From the NCBI GenBank assembly GCA_000156155.1, contig DS995299.1:1270327-1334326 (forward strand): a DNA stretch of 64,000 bases. Direction: 5' to 3'. This document shows positions 30,011-39,099 of the stretch, one piece after another. The notes beneath the pieces were generated by a model. The model was given only the letters and a program-made list of their open reading frames with translations, was not told the DNA's origin and did no database searches. The position numbers and the translations under genes are program-made. The stretch is from a beta proteobacterium KB13 (GTDB taxonomy: Bacteria > Pseudomonadota > Gammaproteobacteria > Burkholderiales > Methylophilaceae). Every line of letters begins with the position of its first letter. Position 1 is the first letter of the stretch.

Positions 30011-32734
30011 ATGATGAATATAATTAAACACAACTTAGTAACTATTTTATTTGCTTTGGGTTTATCGGCTGTTCATTGGACGGCCCAAGCTGAAGGATTT
30101 GATGCCAAGGGTATTGGACCATCGGGAGAACCATTAAATGCTGAACAATTAGAAAATGAACCAACCCCATCAGAAGCTGAGGCGCAAGTTTTTGATCAAG
30201 ATCAAGTCGACCGTTGGGCAGATTATTGGGCAAACTATGCGGAACAATTTTCACCTCGGAGTTACAGACGAGATGTTATTCAGGATGCCTGCACAGCACT
30301 TCAAGAAAGAGTTCAAAGCTCAGAGGATGCGGCCAAATTAACCGCCTGTTTAAATCAGCTACGCTCTCTACAAATTCGTACTCCCGACGATTATCTTCAG
30401 GAGTTAGCTGAAAATACAGGCCTAGATGGGGATGAGAAACCCTATTTCTGTGCAAAACAATATCCTGACCCAGAAGTTAATGGCGAACGACGCCCACGTT
30501 GTTTACCAACTCGGGAGTTTGGTATGCGTGGTGCGTGGATTCACACTCACGTGAATAACGCATCACCTGCACACACCGATACTCATTTTAGCTATGAGGT
30601 GCTTTCTGGAGACTGTTCGATTTCTGTAGATGGTGTAATTACACCTCAACCGGGCCCTTGTGTTGTTCAGGCCTCTGAGCGCATTAATGCAGGCTTAACC
30701 CTGCGTAGTGATCCGCTTGAATTAACTATTGTTGAAGACCGTTGTCTAGTGGACAATCCAGTGACTTTAACTGCAGATAATCTTACGCCGAGAGTGGGTG
30801 AAACCATTCAGCTGACCGCATCGGGCGGTGAGCGCGTCATGTGTGAGTCTGGTAATAATAATTATTACTTTGGTTTATTGTCCCCTCATTGCCGAATTGA
30901 CCAGAATGGATCAGCTTACGCAACATCTGCAGGCGAATGTATATTTTTAGCTTATGCAGCAGAGGCTATCAACGACGCTTTTGAAGGAAGACTGGTAGTG
31001 ACATTTTCAGATCCAGAGTCTTCATCAGTCGATCCTAATGGCGGGCTTACGTTATCGATTAGTCAACAAAATCCACCAGCCGGTGCAGAGGTGGATGTCA
31101 TTGTATCAGGAGCCGGAGGCGATGGTGCCAATTCAGTATTGTTTGGTGCTTCGGGAGGAACTGCTGGCTCATGTCAAATTGCGTCTAACGGTCGTTTGAC
31201 CACCTCAGGCGACACGACTTGTTTAATAACTGCGCGAGCTGGTAATAAATCAGGATCTTTATGTCAAAACTTTGGGCTGGGTTCTGTTTATCCACCAGAG
31301 GAGTGTTTACCTACAGGGTTTTATAATGGACCGTTGCTTGTCGATAATCCAAGAGGAACGGTGGGTGTAGCAAACCAACAACCCATACAGCTGCAAGCTC
31401 GAGGAGGCGGTTCAGGGAGAACCATCACATGGTCATTGCTTGAGGCAAATGACGATTGTCAAATTAGTAGTCAGGGACAAATTGCCGCAACCGCTAATAC
31501 GGTTTGTAAAGTAAGAGCTTATAAAAATGGAAACTATTCATCTAATGTTTACTGTGCTGCTTTCGGCAGCTCTCTAGATGCAGCTTGTAATACCGAAAAT
31601 GCTGGCGGCACTGATATCGCAGACCTGGGTATTGAGGTGTCAGGATCGACTACAGGTATAACGGTGGGTAGTGAAGTAACGGTAACGGCAACAGGTCTTG
31701 GAATGGCATTGGCAAATATTGATGTCATCAACGTTGGTGGAGAACTTTCTCAGTGTTTTGTCAGACATGGTGAATCTGCTGGTTCAACAGGTGCATCAAA
31801 TGTAACATCAGCCGTGATTGGCCATCGAGCAAATCTTGGGGATGGGGTGTGTCGGGTGAGAGTTACCAAACAAGGTTTCCCACAAAACCCTGTGTTTGCC
31901 TGCCTAGCGTATGGAAGTGCGATTATTTCTGATGAAGCGACTTGTGCTGGAGGCGCTCCGGAGACGGTGTTTACGGTAACATCATCGAGTGAAACAGCGC
32001 AGCCAGGTGAATCCATCACGATTAATGCTGCGATTAATCGAAGCCTAATCCAGAATGAGAATTTTATGATTCGTGGCAGTACCAATGCCGGTCCAGTCAA
32101 TTCTCCTGGTGGAGTTCTGGTTCCAGGATGTACTTGGAATGAAGACAACTTCAGAGTGGCATCTCGAACAGTGAGCTGTCCAGATGACAGGACCATCCGT
32201 GTGCAGGTGGACTTTGATAAGCGTATTGATAACCCACAAGGCGAGACCTTGACAGAGTATGTCTGTCTGACCTTTGGAGCAGGAAGCACTAATGCTCACT
32301 GTGCACAGCAGCAAGCCCAAGCGGGAGGTACAACATTCTTATCTGACCTCGATCGCTTAAGTGTTTCTCTATCTCCGGCACATCTGTCAAGCGTGGGGTA
32401 TATTGCAGCCACCTTAGATACGGATGAAGAGGGTGAGTGGCCTCCGACTTGGAGGATCACCTGGAGTTACAATGGCAACCAGGTTTGCTCAAATCTTTAT
32501 AAAGGAATTTATCCAATTCAATTAAGGGACTTTGATCAGAGAACGGCGAAATATAAACTTAACTCTGCTTGGAGCCGGAATGAACAAAATTATTCTTGCA
32601 ACATTAACGTAAGGATATTTGATACTGAAAACTTTGTTGAGAAAAGAATTAACTCCTGCTTAAGTTTCAATGAGGGTCGCTGTGCCGATTTACCTGCAGA
32701 CTCAACCCCTGTTGATGGCCCTACGGATTGGTAG
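30011..32734 (+). CDS. Large secreted Cys-rich repeat protein, possible pilus-associated adhesin
   Basis: A 907-residue protein with a signal peptide (about 1-27). The N-terminal 170 residues contain a helical stretch with Cys pairs. The rest consists of diverged units of about 90-110 residues that look like Ig-like beta domains. Successive units end with a Cys-x-x-Phe/Tyr-Gly...Cys motif (LCQNFG, YCAAFG, ACLAYG, VCLTFG, SCLSFN). No transmembrane anchor is seen. It forms a cassette with the pilin-like gene just upstream, so a pilus-linked adhesin is plausible. I do not recognise a named family. Confidence 0.7.
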   Translation: MMNIIKHNLVTILFALGLSAVHWTAQAEGFDAKGIGPSGEPLNAEQLENEPTPSEAEAQVFDQDQVDRWADYWANYAEQFSPRSYRRDVIQDACTALQERVQSSEDAAKLTACLNQLRSLQIRTPDDYLQELAENTGLDGDEKPYFCAKQYPDPEVNGERRPRCLPTREFGMRGAWIHTHVNNASPAHTDTHFSYEVLSGDCSISVDGVITPQPGPCVVQASERINAGLTLRSDPLELTIVEDRCLVDNPVTLTADNLTPRVGETIQLTASGGERVMCESGNNNYYFGLLSPHCRIDQNGSAYATSAGECIFLAYAAEAINDAFEGRLVVTFSDPESSSVDPNGGLTLSISQQNPPAGAEVDVIVSGAGGDGANSVLFGASGGTAGSCQIASNGRLTTSGDTTCLITARAGNKSGSLCQNFGLGSVYPPEECLPTGFYNGPLLVDNPRGTVGVANQQPIQLQARGGGSGRTITWSLLEANDDCQISSQGQIAATANTVCKVRAYKNGNYSSNVYCAAFGSSLDAACNTENAGGTDIADLGIEVSGSTTGITVGSEVTVTATGLGMALANIDVINVGGELSQCFVRHGESAGSTGASNVTSAVIGHRANLGDGVCRVRVTKQGFPQNPVFACLAYGSAIISDEATCAGGAPETVFTVTSSSETAQPGESITINAAINRSLIQNENFMIRGSTNAGPVNSPGGVLVPGCTWNEDNFRVASRTVSCPDDRTIRVQVDFDKRIDNPQGETLTEYVCLTFGAGSTNAHCAQQQAQAGGTTFLSDLDRLSVSLSPAHLSSVGYIAATLDTDEEGEWPPTWRITWSYNGNQVCSNLYKGIYPIQLRDFDQRTAKYKLNSAWSRNEQNYSCNINVRIFDTENFVEKRINSCLSFNEGRCADLPADSTPVDGPTDW

Positions 32735-32752
32735 CGTCAGGTTCCTTAAACT

Positions 32753-32784
32753 AAAAAAAGCCTACTAATAAGTCGGCTTTTTTT
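32753..32784. terminator. Bidirectional terminator between the two pilin cassettes
   Basis: Seven A, then GCC-T-ACT, loop AATA, AGT-C-GGC and seven T form a hairpin with one internal mismatch. The A/T tracts give a poly-U tail in either direction. It lies between the convergent stops at 32734 and 32796. Confidence 0.85.
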
Positions 32785-32795
32785 ATTAGTCATTA

Positions 32796-34721
32796 CTAAT
32801 AAACATTACATCCAGAGTTATCGACTTGGCCATTATCATCGAGGCAGATACACATGGCCACACCGGCAGGGATGATGGTTTGTCCAAGCTCACCTAAAAT
32901 AGGATTTACAGGATTTACATCGGATTCACCATCGATGGCGCTGGTTCCTTTTTTAAATGCGTTGTCACTGGTAATAAACCAGGAGTTGTTTGAAAAGGTG
33001 CTGCTCATGGCAAAATTTTCTCCCGCATTTTCTTCATTATCCACACGGTATGTTTGAATGAGTGAGTAGTTCGCCTCCAAACAGGCTGGAACATAATCGT
33101 TGAGTGCGTTACACACTTGCACAGCATCAGATCTAACGGCATTATTTGCAGCTGAACAAGAACCCCCACAAGATTGGCCGGCGTTGGTGTGGCTAAGAGC
33201 AACGGCGACATAGATGCCATCCTTGGCGTCGTTGGTGTCATCCCAGCGGGCAAGTACCGGCATGTCACTGATCGTGCAGGCAATAGTCCCCGTCTCAAAA
33301 TTGGCCGTTTGCACCGACTCGTCGAAGAATCCATCAGCCACCTTAGTCACCGTAAATTCACAAACGCCCTCGGTGAGACGGCGGATGGTGTAACCATCGG
33401 CATCAAAACTACAAATACTTGGCGTATCGGATGTAAAACTGAGCGACCCGTTGCCACTGCCCCCGCTCACTTTAGTGCGGGCATCAAATGAATTCCCCGA
33501 TCCAAAGTCTGATTCAGAGATGGTCGCCACACTTAAAGGGCTGGCCGTGGTTGAAGTGGAAAAAGACATCTGTCCATTTTGAGCGAGGAACACACCGCTC
33601 GCCGCTTCTGTGACCTCGACCTGACAGGAGCCGCTGGTGAGCCTGGTTAAACTGTTACCGGAAACAGAACAAATCGAAGGTGTTGCGGAGACATAAGAGA
33701 TTTCTCCGCCATTCCCTCCGCTGACATAATCTTCCAAGCTGATGGTGTCACCTTCACCCCATGAGCTCTCGGTTGGGTTGGTGATCGCCAACGGAGTGGA
33801 GACGGGGTTGTAAGTATAGGTCGCACTGTTTGTGGCTACCTGATAAAAGTCTGCAGAGGCCTTGGTGGCGGTGACATCACAGCTTCCAGAGGTATTCCAC
33901 ACCAACATGTTATTCACTACCGAACAGACCGACTGCCCATCCGGCACGGAGTAAGTCACTGCTCCAGAGCCGGAGCCACCAAAGGCAGCATTCTCCAAGC
34001 TATATTGACCGTTATTCACACTATTGGCGTCGAATGGGTTGATGTCGAAAGCTGCCTGCGGGGTGAGGTCGCTGGTCATGTCAATCAACCACGAACCGTT
34101 GACCGGGTTATAAACTTCATCACCTGCCTTGGTGACGGTGATGGTGCATAGGGCATCCGCATCATCATTAATTCGAGTCACTACCCCGGTTGTTGAGACG
34201 GTGCAATTTTCTTCATAAGTAGAAATATAACTGGTAATTTCTCCATCACCCGACCCACCGGTGACATTGAGCGTCATGTCATTGCCGCTCCATTGTTGGT
34301 CGGCAAGCATCAGAGCATCTTGGTCAATTTTTTCAATGACGAGTGAGTCATCTTCCTCGTCATCGTCATCGTTATTATTTTCATTGTCATTTTCCGCTTC
34401 AAGTTGGATCTGTTGTTCTATAAAGGACGGGCTATTGGTGTCGTAGGCCTGAAAAGTAACATCGCCATTGGTTTCTGTCCCAGAGGTTGAGGTGGGTGCA
34501 GTGCCTCCGGATAAACCTGGAACAATAACAATCCAACAGTTATTGCCTAAACATACCGTGTCCCCTTCATTGTAATAAGTTGCTGGCGCCCATTGTCGGG
34601 TCAAGGCTTGTCCGGTGGAATTCCACACGTCAGGTTCTTTTTCAACAAAGCCGTGTTCAGCCATGAGGTGTGGAGACATGGCTAACATTGATGTGGCGAT
34701 TAAGGTCTTGGTCCAGGGCAA
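32796..34721 (-). CDS. Large secreted Ig-like repeat protein (cassette 2), possible carbohydrate-binding N-terminus
   Basis: I start it at TTG 34721 because AGGAGG lies 6 bases upstream and the product then begins with a clean signal peptide (PWTKTLIATSMLAM...LMA); an in-frame ATG at 34742 is less likely. The 641-residue protein opens with WAPATYYNEGDTVCLGNNCW, which resembles the aromatic core of CBM5/12-like modules. An acidic spacer follows, then four repeats of about 85 residues with a Cys pair each and Ser/Thr-Gly-x-Cys-x-Val-x-Val-Thr. The Cys-rich C-terminal 140 residues have another fold. It overlaps the pilin gene upstream by 22 bases. Confidence 0.75.
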   Translation of the reverse strand: MPWTKTLIATSMLAMSPHLMAEHGFVEKEPDVWNSTGQALTRQWAPATYYNEGDTVCLGNNCWIVIVPGLSGGTAPTSTSGTETNGDVTFQAYDTNSPSFIEQQIQLEAENDNENNNDDDDEEDDSLVIEKIDQDALMLADQQWSGNDMTLNVTGGSGDGEITSYISTYEENCTVSTTGVVTRINDDADALCTITVTKAGDEVYNPVNGSWLIDMTSDLTPQAAFDINPFDANSVNNGQYSLENAAFGGSGSGAVTYSVPDGQSVCSVVNNMLVWNTSGSCDVTATKASADFYQVATNSATYTYNPVSTPLAITNPTESSWGEGDTISLEDYVSGGNGGEISYVSATPSICSVSGNSLTRLTSGSCQVEVTEAASGVFLAQNGQMSFSTSTTASPLSVATISESDFGSGNSFDARTKVSGGSGNGSLSFTSDTPSICSFDADGYTIRRLTEGVCEFTVTKVADGFFDESVQTANFETGTIACTISDMPVLARWDDTNDAKDGIYVAVALSHTNAGQSCGGSCSAANNAVRSDAVQVCNALNDYVPACLEANYSLIQTYRVDNEENAGENFAMSSTFSNNSWFITSDNAFKKGTSAIDGESDVNPVNPILGELGQTIIPAGVAMCICLDDNGQVDNSGCNVY

Positions 34722-35197
34722 AACGGTCCTCCTACAATACAATTATCTTCTAGTTTACATGAGCAAATTACAATCGGATTGGCCGCTAAATTAAACGGTT
34801 CGTTTGGATCTTCTGCGCAGTAGACATATTGTTCACCTTGCGACCAGGTGTATCGAGTAGATCCGCCGGCATGTGCATTGATGAATGCTGTTGCAACATC
34901 ATCTACTTCATAGGCATTGCTGCCGCTATGTTCTTCAATCAGTAGGTCAATGTATTCACGACAGGTCACTGTGCCATCATCATCGACATCGGCGCTGGCC
35001 AAGACATTTGCAGAGATTTGTTGCGCCGTGTTGTCAGTAATGATCTTATCCCCAGCGCTTGTTCGATTCACATCAGTGGCCTGATCTCGTGTGCCGTCGA
35101 TGTAGTTCTGATAGCCAAGCGTGCCTATGGCGGCCAAGATTCCAATAACTGCCACCACCGTCAATAATTCAACTAGTGAAAAGCCAGATTTAAACAT
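34700..35197 (-). CDS. Type IV pilin-like protein (cassette 2)
   Basis: Leader MFKSG then FSLVELLTVVAVIGILAA with Glu+5, followed by GYQNYIDGT as in the other two pilins of this window. The globular part is different and acidic, with five Cys residues, and ends in a Pro-rich CPGPRP. The length is 165 residues. It lies 9 bases after an Adhesin_E-like gene and is overlapped by the large repeat-protein gene downstream, whose Shine-Dalgarno sequence is inside this gene. Confidence 0.85.
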   Translation of the reverse strand: MFKSGFSLVELLTVVAVIGILAAIGTLGYQNYIDGTRDQATDVNRTSAGDKIITDNTAQQISANVLASADVDDDGTVTCREYIDLLIEEHSGSNAYEVDDVATAFINAHAGGSTRYTWSQGEQYVYCAEDPNEPFNLAANPIVICSCKLEDNCIVGGPFCPGPRP

Positions 35198-35206
35198 TAA
35201 ACAATT

Positions 35207-35596
35207 TTAGTTGCAGATTTTTTCTTTAATGCGGTACTCAGGGCTATCAAAATCAACAATGAATTCTGACAGTTCATCATTCTTGTAGACCATATCCCCA
35301 CGAGCATTTGTTTCAGAGTAGTACTCAATAAAGTTATTCTCGATGGTATCTTTGGTGCAGTCGTAGATATTTTCTTCAAGCGCTGAGAAAGCAACGGCGG
35401 AATTATTGGTAATAAAGCCATTCTGATAGTTAATGAGCACCTGAACGGTCTTGTGATCGTTTTTTAGAATATCGAGTGTCGATAAATCAATAAAGTAAAT
35501 CTCATCCAAATCTTCATTTGTTGTGACAAACTCAAATTCGGCGTGGACCATCGTTGATAATAAGGTGAAGCAAAGAATAAGTGTTCGCAGAATCAT
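35207..35596 (-). CDS. Small periplasmic protein resembling surface adhesin E
   Basis: A 129-residue exported protein with a signal peptide ending VHA. The mature part reads like the Adhesin_E-type fold: an Asp-rich strand YFIDLSTL, a central VQVLINYQ, YDCTKD and a C-terminal IKEKICN, so the two Cys may pair. Similar small proteins are common in betaproteobacteria and their function is mostly unknown. It overlaps the FecR-like gene by 4 bases and precedes the cassette 2 pilin. Confidence 0.6.
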   Translation of the reverse strand: MILRTLILCFTLLSTMVHAEFEFVTTNEDLDEIYFIDLSTLDILKNDHKTVQVLINYQNGFITNNSAVAFSALEENIYDCTKDTIENNFIEYYSETNARGDMVYKNDELSEFIVDFDSPEYRIKEKICN

Positions 35597-36225
35597 AAGA
35601 ATTGTGCCAAGCCTTTCTTAAACGGTGAAGAATTGTTTAATATTTTTTCTAGTTCAATGTTGTTTACAGACCAATGATCAAATTTACATGAATTAAGATC
35701 CGGGAGGTAGACATCGCCCGCAGGGTCAATATGCACCACGAGGTGATACTTGGTATTTTCGGTACTTAATGAGATTTGTTCTTGTTCTGTATTCAAGTCA
35801 ATCTCGCCATAGCAAAGACAGACCGCGCTGTGGTCATGGCCCGATTCTACTGCAACCCCGGTACCCCTGACAGATAAAATGCCGTGACTGATTTTAAGTT
35901 TACGCTCCCCACCCTTTTTGAACGCACCGATCAGAGAGCCCTTCACTAAATTACCCAAAGATTCATCCGTGTTCTCTGGCAGAACGAAGACTGAATTCTT
36001 CTTAATCGAGTAAGCAGAATCCTCAAAGATGACTTTAATAAACCCATCATGCAGGGTTTGAATCTTGTCATTTGCAGCCAGTGCTTGATTCATTTCAGCC
36101 GGCTGATCGTTAATTAACACACCGCCCTTTAATTCATGCACGATGTTTTTTGCAAATATGAACGGGGACAACAATAGCAAAAAAGCTAAATATAAGATTT
36201 TTAAGGGTTTTTTGTTATAATGCAT
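35593..36225 (-). CDS. Exported FecR-domain protein
   Basis: A 210-residue protein with an N-terminal hydrophobic signal (about 8-25), a FecR-like beta domain (about 30-125; SIKKNSVFVLP, ISHGILSVRGTGVAVES) and a Cys motif CLCYGEIDL followed by a short tail with IELEKILNNSSPF. The RGTG and CLCYG motifs match a family of short periplasmic FecR-like proteins. The sigma-regulator role of true FecR needs a cytoplasmic N-terminus, which is absent. It is the first gene of the leftward cassette 2 operon and is divergent from the outer-membrane protein gene across 30 bases. Confidence 0.72.
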   Translation of the reverse strand: MHYNKKPLKILYLAFLLLLSPFIFAKNIVHELKGGVLINDQPAEMNQALAANDKIQTLHDGFIKVIFEDSAYSIKKNSVFVLPENTDESLGNLVKGSLIGAFKKGGERKLKISHGILSVRGTGVAVESGHDHSAVCLCYGEIDLNTEQEQISLSTENTKYHLVVHIDPAGDVYLPDLNSCKFDHWSVNNIELEKILNNSSPFKKGLAQFL

Positions 36226-36252
36226 ACAAACATATTACTGTAAAACATATTA
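36216..36252 (+). promoter_or_regulatory. Extended -10 promoter and direct repeats in a 30-base divergent gap
   Basis: TGTTATAAT at 36213-36221 is a perfect extended -10 element for the rightward gene. It overlaps the first codons of the leftward gene. Downstream, AAACATATTA is repeated at 36228-36237 and 36243-36252, 15 bases apart, which could be a regulator site serving both directions. Confidence 0.5.
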
Positions 36253-36255
36253 TTC

Positions 36256-37536
36256 GTGAAGAAGCTTTTCTTAATACTAATCTTATTTGCCTCTACCCTG
36301 GTTTATGCCGAGACGGAAGAAGAGTTGTTTGAACAGGTTTTTAATAACCCACAAAGCCTTGAACTCAACTTTAAGCTCGCTCGCCTGCAACTTAAAAACG
36401 GCAACCTAAAAGGAGCAGCCGCCTCTCTTGAACGAATATTAGTTCGCTTTGAGAATGAATCGACTGCGCAATTATTATTAGCTCGTATTAATCGTCAGCT
36501 CAAAAACTTCACTGAAGCCGATCGTCTCTATAACCAAATTATTAGCAACCCAAACGCCCCCCAAGAAAATATTGCCCTTGCCCGTCAAGAGTTGGGTCTA
36601 GTCGAAGAGGCCGAAGAAGACCAAAGCTTATGGGCATTTAACGGATATTATTCAGTCGCATGGGGCAAAAGAGATAATGCCAGGGCGGCCTCTTTAAATA
36701 ATGAAATTTTTTATTCGGGGTCAATTTATACCAGTGCAGTGTCTGACGAGGCTGAGTACTTTCGACAAGGGACATTGGGTTTAAATCTCTCGAGGGGTTT
36801 TGAAAACTCAAACGATCGTTTAATTTCTTCGGTCAGTTTAAATGACCGTTCATATGATTCAAGTTACAAGGACGGTAGGAATCAATCTTACAATTTTAGC
36901 CTTGGTTATGACAAGGAGATGCTGAATGGCTTTACGCGCTTTAGTGTCAATGGCGGCGAAATGCATTTGGCCAAACAAAACTTTTTAGGGTTTACCGGCT
37001 TAAGAATTGATCATCGTAGGGTCCTGATGCCAAATCTATTATTGAATTTTGGTGTGGGCGGCACGAAACTGGACTTTAGATACTATGACGGTATCCCAGA
37101 TAACAACCTTAAAAGTGGCTGGAATCACACCGCCAATATTGGTTTGACCAAGACATGGAAACGCTTTCGGGGGAATATCAACTACACCGCAGGCCGCATG
37201 AGTGCTAAGGAAGATTGGTATTCATATAAGAGTGATCGAGTCGATATGAGCCTGACCACTGATTATGGTATTGGGTCCACCACTCTCTTTAAGTCATTTA
37301 CTAAAAATAATTACGAAGAGGCCAGTGCAGCAATTAATCCACTTGTTGAGCGTCGAGACGTTATTAATAATTATGGTGTCTCTTGGTCTATCGGGCTAAA
37401 AAACTGGGACGTACCACAAGCAAAAGAGCCAATATTGACGGTGTATTACAGCCAGGGGTCAAATTTATCAAATTTGGTGAACTATAAACGTGATGATAAT
37501 CGTGAGTGGATGTTGAGCATCTCTCAGAATTTTTAG
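36256..37536 (+). CDS. TPR plus beta-barrel outer-membrane protein
   Basis: A 426-residue protein that starts at GTG. It has a signal peptide (about 1-18), two to three TPR-like helical repeats (about 20-120) and a C-terminal region of amphipathic strands ending SISQNF, the usual outer-membrane terminus. TPR plus barrel is the layout of surface lipoprotein assembly modifiers (Slam), but this protein is somewhat short for that family. It is followed after 14 bases by a FecR-domain gene. Confidence 0.65.
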   Translation: MKKLFLILILFASTLVYAETEEELFEQVFNNPQSLELNFKLARLQLKNGNLKGAAASLERILVRFENESTAQLLLARINRQLKNFTEADRLYNQIISNPNAPQENIALARQELGLVEEAEEDQSLWAFNGYYSVAWGKRDNARAASLNNEIFYSGSIYTSAVSDEAEYFRQGTLGLNLSRGFENSNDRLISSVSLNDRSYDSSYKDGRNQSYNFSLGYDKEMLNGFTRFSVNGGEMHLAKQNFLGFTGLRIDHRRVLMPNLLLNFGVGGTKLDFRYYDGIPDNNLKSGWNHTANIGLTKTWKRFRGNINYTAGRMSAKEDWYSYKSDRVDMSLTTDYGIGSTTLFKSFTKNNYEEASAAINPLVERRDVINNYGVSWSIGLKNWDVPQAKEPILTVYYSQGSNLSNLVNYKRDDNREWMLSISQNF

Positions 37537-37550
37537 TGTAAGGTAATGAT

Positions 37551-39029
37551 ATGAGACTAGTTCAAATTTTATTATTGTTAGTTACTTTTAGTTTAAGCGC
37601 TTTTGCTGAGGTTGCTGGAGTGATCTCCCTTGCAACCAAAGATGTCACGATTGTAGCCGTCGATGGCAGCAAAAGGCAGGCAAAGACTGGGGATAATTTT
37701 AGTCAGGGAGAATCTATTCTTACTCCTGCCGGGGGTAAAACCCAGTTGTTGTTTAAAGATCAGATGACCATCAACCTGAGTCAGGACAGTGAATTAAAGG
37801 TAGATGAATTCGTGTTTTCAAATTTTGAAGCCACTGACAACAAATTAACAACTTCAATAAAAAAGGGCGCATTTAAGTTTATCTCTGGAAAAATTTCAGA
37901 CAAAAATAAAGATGCCATGAAAGTGAAAACACCCAAGACACAGATCGCTATTCGCGGTACCGGTGTTGTGGGTGATATTGAGCCGGATCAAGAAAGTATT
38001 ATCTTGCTGGACGGTGCGATTGAGGTATCTTCTATTGATACAGACTCGGCCCAATTACTCACAGATTCGGGTTTAGGCGTGACTGTGGATCAAGCAGGTA
38101 CGGTATCAGAACCAATAACTTTTGATCCTGCAGCTATTGATGGAGTGTTTGAAAAAGTGTCTTTGTCTGAGGCTAAGCCTGCAACAGAATCTGCTGAAGC
38201 TCAGTCTTTAGTCTCTTCACTCTCAAAAACCATGCTGGATGATGATGAAAATGAATTAGCTAAGGCCATCGGCTCTGAAAATGCAACCCAGGTTGCTGAG
38301 GGATTGTTAGCTGCGGCTGATCAGGTGATTGATCAATCAGGGAATGCATCGAATGTCTCTGTCGGTGAAGTGTTCACATTATTCGCTAGTCAAAACGCGG
38401 AATTGGTTTCCAAAATCACGGGAGATGAGGATTTTGACCTCACCACTTTAGATAATGTGGTGGTTTCAGGAAATATATTTCTTTACATCGCGGCAGGTTA
38501 TAGCCAGCCAACTGGAACAACGATCTCTGATTTTGCGGCAGGAAGGACTGGCATTATTACCAGAACATTTGATGACATCCGCCTTGGTGGGCAAGGAGGT
38601 GCGACGGCAGGCTCCTCTGGAAATATGACGGCCACGGTGCAAGTGGATACTGGTGCAGTATCGAATGCCCTGAATGTAAGCACCACGGGCTCAGCAAATT
38701 TAAATGGCGATACCTATAATTTGGCCATTAGTACCGGCTGGATTGACGGGGCAAATAATTCGGATGGTTCTGTGTTTGATCCATCGACAGACCTTTTGGA
38801 TGAGGTTCAGCTAATCAGCCCAACCGTTGATTTGAATGACGGAACCTCATTCGGTACTCTCACAGGTTCGACCTTAGGAAATTCGGCGACACTCGACGTG
38901 AAATTTATTGGCGGGCCTTTTTCTGGTACGGGAACAACGTATTCTAGGATTGATGCACTACTCAATGATACAACCCCTGGAGCCAATCTGAATACCTACA
39001 TTGACGGTATCCAAGAAATATTAGATTAG
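37551..39029 (+). CDS. Large FecR-domain exported protein
   Basis: A 492-residue protein with a signal peptide ending AFA. The FecR domain covers about 22-165 (LLFKDQMTINLSQDSELKV; KVKTPKTQIAIRGTGVVG). The middle is acidic and helical, and the C-terminal 170 residues are Gly/Thr-rich beta structure, perhaps surface-exposed or a transferrin-binding-like barrel. FecR-domain proteins beside CHASE2 cyclases occur in other proteobacteria as far as I recall, and this gene lies 0.6 kb before such a cyclase. Its function is unknown. Confidence 0.68.
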   Translation: MRLVQILLLLVTFSLSAFAEVAGVISLATKDVTIVAVDGSKRQAKTGDNFSQGESILTPAGGKTQLLFKDQMTINLSQDSELKVDEFVFSNFEATDNKLTTSIKKGAFKFISGKISDKNKDAMKVKTPKTQIAIRGTGVVGDIEPDQESIILLDGAIEVSSIDTDSAQLLTDSGLGVTVDQAGTVSEPITFDPAAIDGVFEKVSLSEAKPATESAEAQSLVSSLSKTMLDDDENELAKAIGSENATQVAEGLLAAADQVIDQSGNASNVSVGEVFTLFASQNAELVSKITGDEDFDLTTLDNVVVSGNIFLYIAAGYSQPTGTTISDFAAGRTGIITRTFDDIRLGGQGGATAGSSGNMTATVQVDTGAVSNALNVSTTGSANLNGDTYNLAISTGWIDGANNSDGSVFDPSTDLLDEVQLISPTVDLNDGTSFGTLTGSTLGNSATLDVKFIGGPFSGTGTTYSRIDALLNDTTPGANLNTYIDGIQEILD

Positions 39030-39037
39030 TTTTTTCT

Positions 39038-39083
39038 TTGACTATTTTTTGATTTGAATTATAGTATTAGTAACCACTTACTA
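39038..39083 (+). promoter_or_regulatory. Promoter and palindromic operator of the TetR-cyclase unit
   Basis: TTGACT (39038-39043) and TATAGT (39060-39065) are 16 bases apart. Just downstream TAGTAA-CCAC-TTACTA (39068-39083) is a perfect inverted repeat that would cover the transcription start. A TetR-type repressor gene starts at 39100, so autorepression is the simple reading. Confidence 0.7.
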
Positions 39084-39099
39084 TTTCATTTATTTATAG

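Noticed and set aside
31750..32289. A 179-codon open frame antisense to the 907-residue repeat protein
   Set aside because: It mirrors Ser/Gly-rich codons of the real gene, with no ribosome-binding site and no domain.
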